Shown: piece after piece, positions 42,563 through 55,369 of the stretch
How positions within the stretch are numbered: position 1 is the stretch's first letter
Layout of the letters: the number at the start of each line of letters is the position of its first letter
NCBI RefSeq assembly: GCF_004361815.1
Contig: NZ_SNWA01000001.1
Location: forward strand, 3,038,001 to 3,102,000
Direction: 5' to 3'
DNA length: 64,000 bases
Source of the DNA: Paraburkholderia sp. BL10I2N1
GTDB taxonomy: Bacteria; Pseudomonadota; Gammaproteobacteria; Burkholderiales; Burkholderiaceae
Translations under genes and position numbers: made by a program
Notes under the pieces: model-generated
What the model was told of the DNA's origin: nothing
Seen by the model: the letters and a program-made list of their open reading frames with translations, nothing else
Database searches by the model: none

Positions 42563-44671
42563 TCACTGCGTCGCGGCGCCCGGCGTCATGCCGTTGTGAC
42601 GCAGCAGCGCGTCGATGGTCGGCTCACGGCCGCGGAACGCCTTGAACGATTCCATTGCCGGACGGCTGCCGCCGACTTCGAGAATCTCCTTGCGATAACG
42701 GGTGCCCGTTGCGGCATCGAGGACGCTGCCGTTCACGGTCTTCGCGGCTTCTTCGAACGCGGCGTACGCATCGGCGGACAGCACCTCCGCCCACTTGTAG
42801 CTGTAGTAGCCCGCCGCGTAGCCGCCTGCGAAGATGTGGCTGAACGTGTTCGGCCAGCGCGAGAAAGAAGCCTGCGGCACGACGTGGAAGCGCTCGTTGA
42901 TCTCGCGGGCAAGGTCGTTCGCGCTTTTCTGGCCGGCCGGATCGAAGTCGACGTGCAGTGTCATGTCGAACATCGAGAAGACGATCTGCCGCAGCGTGCC
43001 AAGGCCGCTCTGGAAGTTCTTCGCGGCCAGCATCCTGTCGTATAGCGGACGCGGCAGCGGCGCAGCCGTCTCGACATGAGATGTCATGTCGCTCAGCACA
43101 TCCCACTCCCAGCAGAAGTTCTCCATGAACTGCGAGGGCAGTTCGACCGCGTCCCATTCGACGCCGTTGATGCCCGACACGCCGAGTTCGTCGACACGCG
43201 TCAGCATGTGGTGCAGGCCGTGGCCGAATTCGTGGAAGAGCGTGATGACTTCATCATGCGTGAAGCACGCGGGCTTGCCACCGACCGGCGCCGAGAAGTT
43301 GCACGTCAGATACGCGACCGGCGTTTGCACGCCGCCTTCCGCTCGCTTGCGACGCGTACGCGCATCGTCCATCCATGCGCCGCCGCGTTTGCCTTCGCGC
43401 GCGTAGAGATCGAGGTAGAACTGCGCGACGAGGCCGCCGTCCTGATTCTCGACGCGGAAGAAGCGCACGTCCGGATGCCACACGGTTGCTTCGTCGCGAC
43501 GGATGCGCACACCGAACAGCGTCTCGGTGACCTTGAACAGACCCCTCAGTACCGCGTCTTCAGGGAAGTACTGTTTGACCTCGTTCTCGGAGAACGAATA
43601 ACGTTTCTGGCGCAGACGCTCGCCGGCGAACGTCATGTCCCACGGCTGCATCTCGGTCAGGCCGAGTTCGCCGGCGGCGAATTCGCGCAGCTCCTTCCAG
43701 TCCTGTTCGGCGTGCGGGCGTGCGCGCGTGGCGAGATCTTCGAGAAACCCCATCACCTGCGCCGGCGACTCGGCCATCTTCGGTGTGAGCGACACTTCCG
43801 CGAAATTGTCAAAGCCAAGCATCTGCGCTTCTTCGTTACGAAGTTTCAACTGCTCGGCGACGATCGCGGTGTTGTCCCATTCGGTCTTGCCGTTGCCGTA
43901 CGCTGCACCCAGTTCGGAGGCGCGCGTTACATACGCGCGGTACATCGTCTCGCGCATCGCGCGGTTTTCGGAGTACTGCATCACCGGGAAATATGAGGGG
44001 AAATGCAGCGTGAATTTCCAGCCGTCCTTGTCGTCTTTCTGCGCAGCTTCGCGGGCGCCTTCGATGACGTCTTCCGGCAGGCCGGCCAGCTCGGCTTCGC
44101 TCGTGGCGATGTATGCATAGGCATTGGTCGCGTCGAGCACATGATCGGAGAACGATTTCGACAGCGCGGCCTGGCGCTCCTGCAATTCGGCGAAACGGGG
44201 CTTCTGGTCTTCCGGCAATTCGGCACCCGACAGGCGGAAATCGCGCAGCGCGTTGTTCAGGATTTTCTTGCGTTCGCCCGTGAGCGACGAGAAGTCGGGA
44301 CTTGCCGCGAGCGCCTTGTATTTCTCGTAAAGCGCGAGATTCTGGCCGACGCTCGACCAGAATTCGGTCACGCGCGGCAGGTTTTCGCCGTAGGCGGCGC
44401 GCAATTCTGGCGTGTCGGCTACGGCGTTCAGGTGGCCGACCACGCCCCAGGCGCGCGAAAGCGGTTCCGTCGCCCGCTCGACGGGTTCGACGACGTCGGC
44501 CCACGACGCGGGCGTCACCGGCGCGCTGGCGCGTTCGACCGCGGCGTTTGCGTTTGCAAGCAGCACGTCGAGAGCCGGGGTGACATGTTCAGGGCGGATT
44601 TCGCCAAAGCGCGGCAGGTCGGTGAAATCGAGGAGCGGATTGTCCGGATTCGTGCGGGTGTTGGCTGACAT
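42563..44671 (-). CDS. prlC: Oligopeptidase A (M3 zinc peptidase)
   Basis: 702 residues. The zinc-binding HExxH is in VITLFHEFGHGLHHMLTRVD (res ~480), with the third ligand in GINGVEWDAVELPSQFMENF. The N-terminal helical domain begins NPLLDFTDLPRFGEIRPEH. It degrades short peptides and cleaved signal peptides in the cytoplasm. AGGAAG precedes ATG 44671; upstream extension of the frame is non-homologous. In related genomes I recall prlC following folD directly; here an acyltransferase gene on the opposite strand lies between. Confidence 0.95.
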   Translation of the reverse strand: MSANTRTNPDNPLLDFTDLPRFGEIRPEHVTPALDVLLANANAAVERASAPVTPASWADVVEPVERATEPLSRAWGVVGHLNAVADTPELRAAYGENLPRVTEFWSSVGQNLALYEKYKALAASPDFSSLTGERKKILNNALRDFRLSGAELPEDQKPRFAELQERQAALSKSFSDHVLDATNAYAYIATSEAELAGLPEDVIEGAREAAQKDDKDGWKFTLHFPSYFPVMQYSENRAMRETMYRAYVTRASELGAAYGNGKTEWDNTAIVAEQLKLRNEEAQMLGFDNFAEVSLTPKMAESPAQVMGFLEDLATRARPHAEQDWKELREFAAGELGLTEMQPWDMTFAGERLRQKRYSFSENEVKQYFPEDAVLRGLFKVTETLFGVRIRRDEATVWHPDVRFFRVENQDGGLVAQFYLDLYAREGKRGGAWMDDARTRRKRAEGGVQTPVAYLTCNFSAPVGGKPACFTHDEVITLFHEFGHGLHHMLTRVDELGVSGINGVEWDAVELPSQFMENFCWEWDVLSDMTSHVETAAPLPRPLYDRMLAAKNFQSGLGTLRQIVFSMFDMTLHVDFDPAGQKSANDLAREINERFHVVPQASFSRWPNTFSHIFAGGYAAGYYSYKWAEVLSADAYAAFEEAAKTVNGSVLDAATGTRYRKEILEVGGSRPAMESFKAFRGREPTIDALLRHNGMTPGAATQ

Positions 44672-44964
44672 AAGGCTTCCTGTCTGTCGCGGATAAAAAG
44701 GGCAACGCGGGGCGGTGCGTACCGCTTCCCATAACCGGATTATTGGGGCGGGACACGCCGTTTCCAACCGGGTCAAGCAGCAAATTATCAGAAGTTGGCG
44801 CCTCTGGCGTGAGCCGTGATGCTCAGGCAATCCGTCATGACCTGAACTGTGACGCAACGTACAGTGAGCGCCGGTGCCCTGCGCGACCATTTATCCTTGG
44901 TCGCCGCTGCGCGCAGGCGGCTTGTCCGGAGGCCATTTCCCGTTTTTCCTGGATGATCAAGGTG

Positions 44965-46074
44965 ATGAATCTCTCGCAAGCACTGTCTCGCAAGGGGAAC
45001 AACTTCGATCTGGTGCGTCTTGTCGCTGCCATTCTGGTGGTCTGGTGCCATGCCTACCTCATGCAGCCCAATGATCCCGCGATCGACCCGCTGGGTACCG
45101 CACTGGGGTTCGACGGCCTGGGCAGTCTCGGCGTGTATGCGTTCTTTCTGATGAGCGGCATCCTCGTGACGGCGAGTTACGACCGGCAGCGTTCTGCGCC
45201 GCGTTTCGTCGCGCTGCGCGTTGCGCGCCTCTGGCCAGCGGTTGCGGGGGGCTCGCTCTTTGCCATCTTCGTGATCGGGCCATTGTTCACGACCTTGCCG
45301 CTGTCCGAATACTTCGCGTCGCATATGACATGGATGAACCTCGACAACGCGTCCACCCTCGCGTTCAAAAGAGGCTGGGTGTTGCCGGGGGTGTTCGAAC
45401 ACAACCGGTTCGAACGCGATATCTGTGCGCCGCTATGGACACTGCCGCTCGAAGTCAGGTGCTATCTGATCGTTCTTGTTGCCGGTGTTCTGGGCCTTTT
45501 ATCGAGCCGCCGCGGCGTATTCCTGGCCGTCGCGATGGGTCTGGTGGCGTTCGCCGTACGCGTGCGATTTGCGCCGTTCGAACTGTCGCTGCGCGATTTT
45601 TCCCAGAAGGCGGGCGGCTATTCTTTCTGGCCAGAACTGTTCTTCATGGGTGGCATGCTGCTCTATAGCTGGCGCGATCGCGTTCATATCAACGGGCTGG
45701 CTGCGACCGCGTTCCTGATGATCTTTCTGGTGTTTCGTGACACAGCCGCTGCGCAGCCGCTGTTCTATGTGACTTTCGTGTACGGCGTGCTGTGGACAGG
45801 TTCGACGCCCGCGTTGCGCCGCTTTGTGCCGCGTAACGACTACTCGTTCGGAATCTATATATACGGGTTCATGATGCAGCAATCCGTGGCGAGCGTCGCT
45901 CCCCATCTGAATCACGTTGAAGCCACGCTGGTCGCTGCGCCCTTCATTCTGCTCTGTGCGGCCGCTTCATGGCACTTCATCGAACGTCCTGTGCTCACCT
46001 GGTGCCGGGCACGTCTTGCTCGTGAGGTGGCTCATCCTGTGCCGGCCATCGGCGCCGATAGCGCCGCGCGTTGA
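44965..46074 (+). CDS. Acyltransferase-3 family integral membrane protein
   Basis: About 369 residues, ten or so membrane spans. The hallmark N-terminus is NNFDLVRLVAAILVVWCHAY, with the catalytic His. Then YAFFLMSGILVTASYDRQRS (the R-x10-H-type motif region) and APLWTLPLEVRCYLIVLV follow. These enzymes O-acetylate surface sugars such as exopolysaccharide or lipopolysaccharide. Start choice is between ATG 44953 and ATG 44965; the latter has AAGGTG and gives the common start MNLSQALSRKGNNFD. It lies opposite to, and between, prlC and folD, so it appears to be an inserted gene. Confidence 0.87.
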   Translation: MNLSQALSRKGNNFDLVRLVAAILVVWCHAYLMQPNDPAIDPLGTALGFDGLGSLGVYAFFLMSGILVTASYDRQRSAPRFVALRVARLWPAVAGGSLFAIFVIGPLFTTLPLSEYFASHMTWMNLDNASTLAFKRGWVLPGVFEHNRFERDICAPLWTLPLEVRCYLIVLVAGVLGLLSSRRGVFLAVAMGLVAFAVRVRFAPFELSLRDFSQKAGGYSFWPELFFMGGMLLYSWRDRVHINGLAATAFLMIFLVFRDTAAAQPLFYVTFVYGVLWTGSTPALRRFVPRNDYSFGIYIYGFMMQQSVASVAPHLNHVEATLVAAPFILLCAAASWHFIERPVLTWCRARLAREVAHPVPAIGADSAAR

Positions 46075-46102
46075 TGCCGTAGCGGACGGATCGCGCGGTA
46101 GT

Positions 46103-46132
46103 GTCCGATGGCTGAATGCGTTGCCATCGGAC
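46103..46132. terminator. Inverted repeat between convergent acyltransferase and folD genes
   Basis: GTCCGATGGC (46103-46112) pairs perfectly with GCCATCGGAC (46123-46132) around a 10-base loop. No T-run; a weak or Rho-assisted terminator is likely. Confidence 0.45.
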
Positions 46133-46142
46133 CGCACGCCGG

Positions 46143-47000
46143 TTATACCGCGCCTGCGGCGCGCTCGGCGGCTTCGATGGTATTCACGAGCAGCATTGTG
46201 ATCGTCATCGGGCCGACCCCGCCCGGCACCGGCGTGATAAAACCGGCGACCTCCTTGACTCCGGCGAAATCGACGTCGCCGCACAGTTTGCCTGCGTCGT
46301 CGCGGTTCATGCCGACGTCGATCACCGCTGCGCCCGGCTTCACCATGTCGGCCGTCAGGATGTTGCGGCGGCCGGTCGCGGCGACGACGACATCGGCGCT
46401 GCGCGTCTTCGCGGCCAGATCGCGCGTCTTGCTGTGGCAGATCGTGACGGTTGCGCCGGCTTCGAGCAGCAGCAGCGCCATCGGCTTGCCGACGATGTTC
46501 GAGCGGCCGATCACCACCGCATCCGCGCCTTTCAGCGGGATGTCATAGGCCTCGAACATTTTCATCACGCCATACGGCGTGCATGGCCGGAACAGCGGCA
46601 TGCCGGTCATCAGCGCGCCCGCGTTGGCCACGTGAAAACCGTCGACATCTTTCTCAGGGGCAATCGCTTCGATCACCTTGTGGCTGTCGATATGCGGCGG
46701 CAGCGGCAACTGGACGAGGATGCCGTGGATCTTCGGATCGCGGTTCAGTTCGTCGATGCGCGCAAGCAGATCGGCTTCCGGCAATGTTGTGGGGTAGCGG
46801 TCGTAGGACGAAAAGATCCCGTTGTCCTGACAGGCCTTGACCTTGTTGCGGACATACACTTCGCTTGCCGGATTGTCGCCGACCAGCACGACGGCGAGGC
46901 CCGGCTGATGGCCGCGGGCGGTAAGGGCGGCGGCGCGGCTGGCGACGTCGGCGCGAAGGGTCCTGGAGAGGGCGTTGCCGTCGATGAGGGTGGCTGTCAT
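46143..47000 (-). CDS. folD: Methylenetetrahydrofolate dehydrogenase / cyclohydrolase
   Basis: 285 residues. It interconverts methylene-, methenyl- and formyl-tetrahydrofolate. Motifs: [20 protein letters not shown] (with YxxxK catalytic pair), [30 protein letters not shown], the Rossmann stretch [15 protein letters not shown], and the final [17 protein letters not shown] 47000 gives a standard start; the longer upstream frame is not homologous. Confidence 0.96.
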   Translation of the reverse strand: MTATLIDGNALSRTLRADVASRAAALTARGHQPGLAVVLVGDNPASEVYVRNKVKACQDNGIFSSYDRYPTTLPEADLLARIDELNRDPKIHGILVQLPLPPHIDSHKVIEAIAPEKDVDGFHVANAGALMTGMPLFRPCTPYGVMKMFEAYDIPLKGADAVVIGRSNIVGKPMALLLLEAGATVTICHSKTRDLAAKTRSADVVVAATGRRNILTADMVKPGAAVIDVGMNRDDAGKLCGDVDFAGVKEVAGFITPVPGGVGPMTITMLLVNTIEAAERAAGAV

Positions 47001-47232
47001 GGTCGGTCGAGAGTGGGCAGTTCGGAATGCGGAGTGCGCGGCACGGTGCGTGCGTCGTGGCGCTTTTCGGCACGAAAGTGTCGGGTCGCGAAAAGCGCGC
47101 GGCGCAGATTCTGCGTCGCTGCGAAAGCTGGGATTATACCGTCGCCGCCCGCGCGGACCGAGCGCGCAAGGCTTCGCCGGCGCCGCGCGCGGGTTGTGGG
47201 GTCTTTCGGAAGGGGAGGTGCGGCTGGGGCGT

Positions 47233-47262
47233 GCTGAAGAGCCCGGTTCGGGTCTCTTCAGC
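47233..47262 (-). terminator. Hairpin beyond the FixJ-type gene
   Basis: GCTGAAGAG (47233-47241) pairs with CTCTTCAGC (47254-47262), with inner CCCG/CGGG pairing. It lies 15 bp past the stop of the response regulator on the minus strand but lacks a T-run. Confidence 0.4.
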
Positions 47263-47277
47263 ATGCGACGCAGGGGG

Positions 47278-47919
47278 TTACTGCGGTTGCGGCTTGTTCG
47301 ACAGCGCGAGTCGCAGCAGATCGGCGACCGTGTTGACGTTGAGCTTTTCCATGATGTTCGCGCGGTGTGCTTCGACGGTCTTGATGCTGATACCGAGGTC
47401 GTCGGCGATCTGCTTGTTGAGCCGTCCGGCGATGATCCGCTCCAGCACCTGGTGTTCGCGGGCCGTCAGCTTGCCGAGGCGTTCCGCGGCGGCGCGCTGC
47501 TGCTGCACGCTGCTGCTTTCGCTGCGCGCCTTGTCGAGCATGCGCTCGACCAGCTTGCGCAGTTCGGCTTCGTCGAACGGTTTTTCAATGAAGTCCATTG
47601 CGCCTTTTTTCATTGTCGACACCGCCATCGGCACGTCGCCGTGACCCGTGACGAAGATGATCGGCAAGGACGCGTTATCGGTGATCAGGCGCTCCTGCAG
47701 CTCGAGCCCGCTCATGCCCTGCATCCGGACGTCGAGAATCAGGCAGGCAATCTGGCCCGCGTGCTGGCCGGGCTGGTAGGCGTCGATGAACTGCTCCGCG
47801 CTGGAGAAGCACTGCACGCGATAACCGTTGGCCTCCAGCAGCCAGCGCAGCGAATCTCGCACGGCCTCGTCATCATCGACGACAAAGACGGTTTCCTGTG
47901 TGGTGACTGGGGTATTCAT
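47278..47919 (-). CDS. FixJ/TtrR-type response regulator
   Basis: 213 residues. The receiver domain has the acidic pair DDD (res ~15-17), phospho-acceptor Asp63 in [11 protein letters not shown], Thr in VTGHGD and Lys in IEKPFDEAE. The C-terminal LuxR-type HTH is [20 protein letters not shown] and [20 protein letters not shown]. It pairs with the PAS kinase whose stop overlaps its start by four bases (ATGA). GGGAGAG precedes ATG 47919. Targets are unknown; the divergent pyruvate dehydrogenase genes are the nearest candidates. Confidence 0.92.
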   Translation of the reverse strand: MNTPVTTQETVFVVDDDEAVRDSLRWLLEANGYRVQCFSSAEQFIDAYQPGQHAGQIACLILDVRMQGMSGLELQERLITDNASLPIIFVTGHGDVPMAVSTMKKGAMDFIEKPFDEAELRKLVERMLDKARSESSSVQQQRAAAERLGKLTAREHQVLERIIAGRLNKQIADDLGISIKTVEAHRANIMEKLNVNTVADLLRLALSNKPQPQ

Positions 47920-50429
47920 GTCTCTCCCGTAACGGTTTGTGGTGTCGGCGCCTCTGACCCGCCGTTGCTTGGGCCGTCCGGCTCTCCAATAGGCAGACTG
48001 CAATGGAACGTGGCGCCTGTGATGTGACCGTCGGCTTCGACGTTGTTCACTACCCACAGGCGACCGCGATGGGACTCGATGATGGAGCGGCAAATATTGA
48101 GCCCCATGCCCATGCCATCGGACTTGGTGCTGTAAAACGGTTCAAAGAGGCGCTCGGCCATCGCTTCGTCGACGCCCGGACCCTGGTCGACGACGCTGAC
48201 GCAGACAAAGCCGCTGTCGAGCCGCACGACGACGCGGATCACCGGATCGACCGCGTTCGGCCGCGCATCGTGCATCGCTTCGGCGGCGTTCTTCAGCAGA
48301 TTCACGAGGACCTGCTCGATCAGCACCGGGTCGACGTAGATCACCGGCAGACGCGAGCGCAGATCGGTGACGATGCGGATCCGGCGCTTGCGCGCCTCGA
48401 TCTCGGCAAGGCCGACTGCATCCGCGACGATATCGGCGACGCGGGTAGGCTGGCGCTTTGGTTCGCTACGTTTCACGAATTCGCGGATCCGCTTGATGAT
48501 CATGCCGGCGCGCACCGCCTGCTGGGCAGTTTTTTCGAGCACGGGCAACAGGTTGTCAGGAGTTGTCCGACCAGATTTAACCAGCGCGACGGTTCCCGAG
48601 CAATAGTTATTGATAGCGGCGAGCGGCTGGTTCAGTTCGTGCGCGAGCGAAGACGCCATTTCGCCCATCGTCATCAGGCGGCTCGTGAACTGCAGCTTTT
48701 CGTCCTGCTGGCGCGCGAGTTCCTGAGCCTGCTTGCGGGTCGTGATGTCGGTCGCGATCTGCATCTGCGCCAGATGGCCATCCACCCACTGGATGTACTG
48801 GCGCCGCACTTCGAACCATTTCTGGATGCCCTGCACATAGACTTCCTGCGCGTCGGCGGTGCTTTCGGTCAGCGCGGCGGCGGGCAGGCCGGCGTACGTG
48901 TCGACCATGTCGATCGAATCCGACGACGCCTGGGAACTGTCGAAGCCGCCCCCCGCCAGTTCCAGATGGCCGTCCGGGCGGATGCCGAACAGATGCCGGT
49001 AATAGCGGTTGGCGAAGAGCAGCTCGGCTTCGTCGGCGGCGAGGACGGACACGGCGGCGTCGAGGCTTTCGAGCACGGTCGTGAAACGATCATGGGCGGC
49101 CGCGAGTTCTTCGCGCGCGCGCTTCGGCTCGGTGATGTCGGTCATCGACGACATCCAGCCGGTCTGGCGTCCGGAACTGTCGATCAGCGGCGAGACATAC
49201 AGGCGCGCGTGGAACAGCGACCCGTCCTTGCGGCGCACACGCAGTTCGAACCCCGACGACGGCGCCTTGCCGCGCAGCGTCATGTCGAGCTGGCGCTGCA
49301 TTTCGGGGTACGCGTCACGCGGCCAGTAAGGGAAGGGCGCCGTCTTGCCGTTCAGGTCGCTTTCGTCCCAGCCGGTCATGCGGCAGAAGGCGGGGTTCAC
49401 GTGCGTGATGCGCCCGTGCATGTCGAGCACGCGCATGCCGATCAGCACGGAGTTCTCCATCGCGCGCCGGAAGAACGCTTCGGCATACAGCGCCTGCTGC
49501 GCTTCGAAGCGCTGGCGGGTGTGTTTCCAGAGGCTCCACAGGCTCCACAGCACGAAACACGAGAGGCCGGCCACCAGCCACACGAGCGTATTGTTCGTGA
49601 AGTTGGTCATCTGCGGGTACGCGTACACGCGCACCGACACGCCCTGGCCCGGCGGATCGAGCGGCAGGTCGTAGAACGCATCGCGCGGCAGGCGCGGGCG
49701 CGTCGACGTCGTGGCCAGCTCGTGGTTGTTCACGTCGATGATCGAGATCTTGTACTTCGCGGACAGCTCGGGCGGGATGTCGTGCTTGAGAATGCCTTCA
49801 ATCGAAAACACGGCCGCAATCGTGCCGAGGAACTCACGGTCGCGGAACACCGGCGTTTGCAGCGTCAGATAACCGTTTCCGACGTCGTCGTAGATGAGCG
49901 GCGAATAGACCTGGCGGCGCGTGTTGCGCGCCTCGGCGAAGGCGGCCTTCACTGCCTCGTCCATCTGCGCGTCGTTGGGTTTCGCGAGGCGCTGGCCGAA
50001 GAGCGGCAGCGCGTTGTTCGGCCAGCGCGGCTGTTGCAGGCTCGTGTACCAGTTCATGTAGAGGATCTCGGGGTGCCCCTGCATGATGTCCGCCGTGGAC
50101 ACCTGGAACGAATGCTGGTCGGCATGGCCAGCGGCGAGGTCGCGCGCCAGCGCCTGGATCTGTTCCTGGGCACCCGTCATGGACAGGCGGATCTGCTGCT
50201 GCGCCCACGCGACGTTACGGTAGAGCGTGTCTTCCTGCTGCTGCTGTTCGCGCCGGTTCAGGCTCCACAGAATCAGACTCATGACGATCAGGAACACCAG
50301 GATCGACAGGAGCGGCGTCAGCAAATAGGAATTCGACCACCATGGTCCGTGGTGCCAGCGAGACGGCGACGTATCCGCCGGCGAGCCGGACGGTCGCGCC
50401 GAGCGTGCGAAAAGCCGATCGGTCAACAT
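47916..50429 (-). CDS. PAS-domain sensor histidine kinase (FixL-like)
   Basis: About 837 residues. Two membrane spans (YLLTPLLSILVFLIVMSLIL, res ~35-55, and LVWLVAGLSCFVLWSLWSL, res ~285) enclose a ~230-residue periplasmic sensing domain, probably CHASE/Cache-like. A PAS domain follows (VLDMHGRITHVNPAFCRMTG) with PAC, then a second PAS-like region. The kinase H-box is EMASSLAHELNQPLAAINNY, with N-box NLLKNAAEAM and G-boxes DQGPGVDEAM and GMGMGLNICRSI. No haem-binding PAS residues can be confirmed. The start may be ATG 50429 or 50438. The signal sensed is unknown. Confidence 0.9.
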   Translation of the reverse strand: MLTDRLFARSARPSGSPADTSPSRWHHGPWWSNSYLLTPLLSILVFLIVMSLILWSLNRREQQQQEDTLYRNVAWAQQQIRLSMTGAQEQIQALARDLAAGHADQHSFQVSTADIMQGHPEILYMNWYTSLQQPRWPNNALPLFGQRLAKPNDAQMDEAVKAAFAEARNTRRQVYSPLIYDDVGNGYLTLQTPVFRDREFLGTIAAVFSIEGILKHDIPPELSAKYKISIIDVNNHELATTSTRPRLPRDAFYDLPLDPPGQGVSVRVYAYPQMTNFTNNTLVWLVAGLSCFVLWSLWSLWKHTRQRFEAQQALYAEAFFRRAMENSVLIGMRVLDMHGRITHVNPAFCRMTGWDESDLNGKTAPFPYWPRDAYPEMQRQLDMTLRGKAPSSGFELRVRRKDGSLFHARLYVSPLIDSSGRQTGWMSSMTDITEPKRAREELAAAHDRFTTVLESLDAAVSVLAADEAELLFANRYYRHLFGIRPDGHLELAGGGFDSSQASSDSIDMVDTYAGLPAAALTESTADAQEVYVQGIQKWFEVRRQYIQWVDGHLAQMQIATDITTRKQAQELARQQDEKLQFTSRLMTMGEMASSLAHELNQPLAAINNYCSGTVALVKSGRTTPDNLLPVLEKTAQQAVRAGMIIKRIREFVKRSEPKRQPTRVADIVADAVGLAEIEARKRRIRIVTDLRSRLPVIYVDPVLIEQVLVNLLKNAAEAMHDARPNAVDPVIRVVVRLDSGFVCVSVVDQGPGVDEAMAERLFEPFYSTKSDGMGMGLNICRSIIESHRGRLWVVNNVEADGHITGATFHCSLPIGEPDGPSNGGSEAPTPQTVTGET

Positions 50430-50609
50430 GGCTGGCATTGTAACGCAGCGAGTCGTGGCGAAATGACGCAAAAAATGACCGAAAGCGGCTCCAATCGGAG
50501 CAAACTAGCCGACGTATTCGCAGGAGGCCGGTGAATTCAGTGTGCGCCGCAGCAATTTACCGCATTATGAGAAATGATCTCGCAATTTGAAATTTTTGTT
50601 GCCAGGAGG

Positions 50610-50638
50610 TTGGCCCCCTTATTACAATCGCCCGAAAG
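50610..50638 (+). promoter_or_regulatory. Candidate sigma-70 promoter of aceE
   Basis: TTGGCC (50610-50615), a 17-bp spacer and TACAAT (50633-50638) stand 67 bp before the aceE start. The -35 is imperfect. Confidence 0.5.
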
Positions 50639-50704
50639 CTGCCGCGGTCGGGCTTCGTCCGCGTCGTCTGTTCAAAGAGCGTTCCTCATACTCAGGAGAC
50701 GAGC

Positions 50705-53401
<2,697 letters not shown>

Positions 53402-53481
53402 GGCATCGCCCCCGAGTGCCATGCGTGCGTTTCCCTGCCTGAAAAGGCGGGGAGGCGTGCGCGGCCCAGGAGACACTAACA

Positions 53482-55119
53482 ATGAGTCAAGCGATCGAAG
53501 TCAAAGTCCCGGACATCGGCGATTACAAGGACATCCCTGTGATCGAGGTGCTGGTGAAGGCGGGTGATACCGTCGAAAAAGAGCAGTCGCTCGTTACACT
53601 CGAATCCGACAAGGCAACCATGGATGTGCCCAGTTCGGCTGCGGGCACGATCAAGGAAGTGAAGGTGAAGGTCGGCGACAACGTGTCGGAAGGCTCGCTG
53701 ATCGTCGTGCTGGAAAGCGCTGCAGGTGGAGCGGCGGCAGCCCCGGCTGCGGCTCAGCCTGCCGCCGCGGCGCTTGCTGCCGCCGCGGCGCCGGCTGCCG
53801 CGCCCGCTGCGGGCGGCGGTGTGCAGGAAGTGAAGGTGCCCGACATCGGCGACTACAAGGATGTGCCGGTGATTGAGATCGGCGTGAAGGTCGGCGACAG
53901 GGTCGAGAAGGAACAGTCGCTCGTTACACTCGAGTCCGACAAGGCGACCATGGATGTGCCGAGCCCGGCCGCCGGCGTCGTGAAGGAAATCAAGGTCAAG
54001 GTGGGCGATGCGGTCTCGGAAGGCTCCGTGATCGTGCTGCTCGAAAGCGCGGGTGGCGCCGCGGCGGCTGCTGCGCCAGCGCCGAAACATGAAGTAGAGC
54101 CGCCGTCCGACGCGCCCCAGGCGCCTGCGCCGGCTCCGGCCGCGCCGTCTGCGCTCGCTCAGGCCCCGCTGATTCCGGCGGGCGAGGGCGGTACACGCAG
54201 CGCGAGCCATGCTTCGCCTTCAGTGCGCAAGTTCGCGCGCGAGCTGGGTGTGGATGTGTCGCGTGTGCAGGGTACGGGTCCGAAGGGCCGCATCACGCAG
54301 GATGACATCACCGCTTTCGTGAAGGGTGTGATGACCGGCCAGCGCGCGGCACCGGCGGCTGCGCCGGCTGCAGCAGGCGGCGGCGAGCTGAATCTGCTGC
54401 CGTGGCCGAAGGTCGATTTCGCGAAGTTCGGTCCGGTCGATCCGAAGCCGCTGTCGCGCATCAAGAAGATCTCGGGCGCGAACCTGCATCGCAACTGGGT
54501 CATGATCCCGCACGTCACGAACAACGACGAAGCGGACATCACCGAACTCGAAGCGTTGCGCGTGCAACTGAACAAGGAACATGAGAAGGCTGGCGTGAAG
54601 TTCACGATGCTGGCATTCGTGATCAAGGCGGTGGTGTTCGCCTTGAAGAAATTCCCGACGTTCAATGCGAGCCTCGATGGCGACAACCTCGTCTTCAAGC
54701 AGTACTACCACGTCGGGTTTGCCGCCGATACGCCGAATGGGCTCGTCGTGCCGGTGATCCGCGATGCGGACAGGAAGGGGCTCGTCGATATCGCGAAGGA
54801 AATGGCCGATCTGTCGAAGGCAGCCCGCGAAGGCAAGCTGAAGCCGGATCAGATGCAGGGCGGATGTTTCTCGATTTCTTCGCTGGGCGGGATTGGCGGG
54901 ACGCATTTCACGCCGATCATCAACGCGCCTGAAGTGGCGATTCTCGGCTTGTCGCGCGGCGCGATGAAGCCGGTTTGGGATGGCAAGCAGTTCGTGCCGC
55001 GGCTGATCTTGCCGATGTCGTTGTCTTACGACCATCGCGTGATCGATGGCGCTGAAGCGGCTCGCTTCAACGCTTATCTTGCTGCGATTCTTGCCGATTT
55101 CCGGCGTGTGATTCTTTGA
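53482..55119 (+). CDS. aceF: Pyruvate dehydrogenase E2 (dihydrolipoamide acetyltransferase)
   Basis: 545 residues. Two tandem N-terminal lipoyl domains (res ~3-75 and ~118-190) each carry [11 protein letters not shown] with the lipoylated Lys, joined by Ala/Pro linkers. The peripheral-subunit-binding domain is [20 protein letters not shown] and [13 protein letters not shown]. The catalytic domain ends with [20 protein letters not shown], containing the His of the acetyl transfer site. It forms the core of the complex between aceE and lpdA. GGAG precedes ATG 53482. Confidence 0.97.
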   Translation: MSQAIEVKVPDIGDYKDIPVIEVLVKAGDTVEKEQSLVTLESDKATMDVPSSAAGTIKEVKVKVGDNVSEGSLIVVLESAAGGAAAAPAAAQPAAAALAAAAAPAAAPAAGGGVQEVKVPDIGDYKDVPVIEIGVKVGDRVEKEQSLVTLESDKATMDVPSPAAGVVKEIKVKVGDAVSEGSVIVLLESAGGAAAAAAPAPKHEVEPPSDAPQAPAPAPAAPSALAQAPLIPAGEGGTRSASHASPSVRKFARELGVDVSRVQGTGPKGRITQDDITAFVKGVMTGQRAAPAAAPAAAGGGELNLLPWPKVDFAKFGPVDPKPLSRIKKISGANLHRNWVMIPHVTNNDEADITELEALRVQLNKEHEKAGVKFTMLAFVIKAVVFALKKFPTFNASLDGDNLVFKQYYHVGFAADTPNGLVVPVIRDADRKGLVDIAKEMADLSKAAREGKLKPDQMQGGCFSISSLGGIGGTHFTPIINAPEVAILGLSRGAMKPVWDGKQFVPRLILPMSLSYDHRVIDGAEAARFNAYLAAILADFRRVIL

Positions 55120-55201
55120 TTGTCGATTGGACGCGCTGGGACGTGGGGCTGACTTCTATCCACGTCGCTCGCTGAACCTGCTTTCTCGCCGGTCTATTGA
55201 C

Positions 55202-55300
55202 GCTGCCCCTGTGCGGGGCGGCACCTACCTTTCTTTGTCCCGCAAGGGGACGTCCTTTCGGGGTGTCTTCCAGAGAAAGGCAGGCAAAAGGCCAGCTTTC
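55202..55300. repeat. Intergenic repeat-like element between aceF and lpdA
   Basis: The stretch starts with the hairpin GCCCCTGTGCGGGGC (55204-55218). It then has CCTACCTTTCTTTG (55224-55237), whose loose inverse GAGAAAGGCAGGC occurs at 55273-55285. I recall very similar sequence in many intergenic spaces of Burkholderia/Paraburkholderia genomes, so this is probably a dispersed palindromic repeat. Its place inside the operon could affect mRNA stability or lpdA expression. Confidence 0.55.
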
Positions 55301-55369
55301 AGGCCCGATGAAAGCAGTCGTTCGGCGGCGCTCCGTCATCAACACGGTCAATAAGAGAAGGGGACAGTA

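Noticed and set aside
48003..50534. 843-codon open frame on the plus strand opposite the sensor kinase
   Set aside because: It is the antisense of a clear histidine kinase and its translation is Arg/Asp/His-rich with no motifs, as expected of a GC-rich shadow frame.
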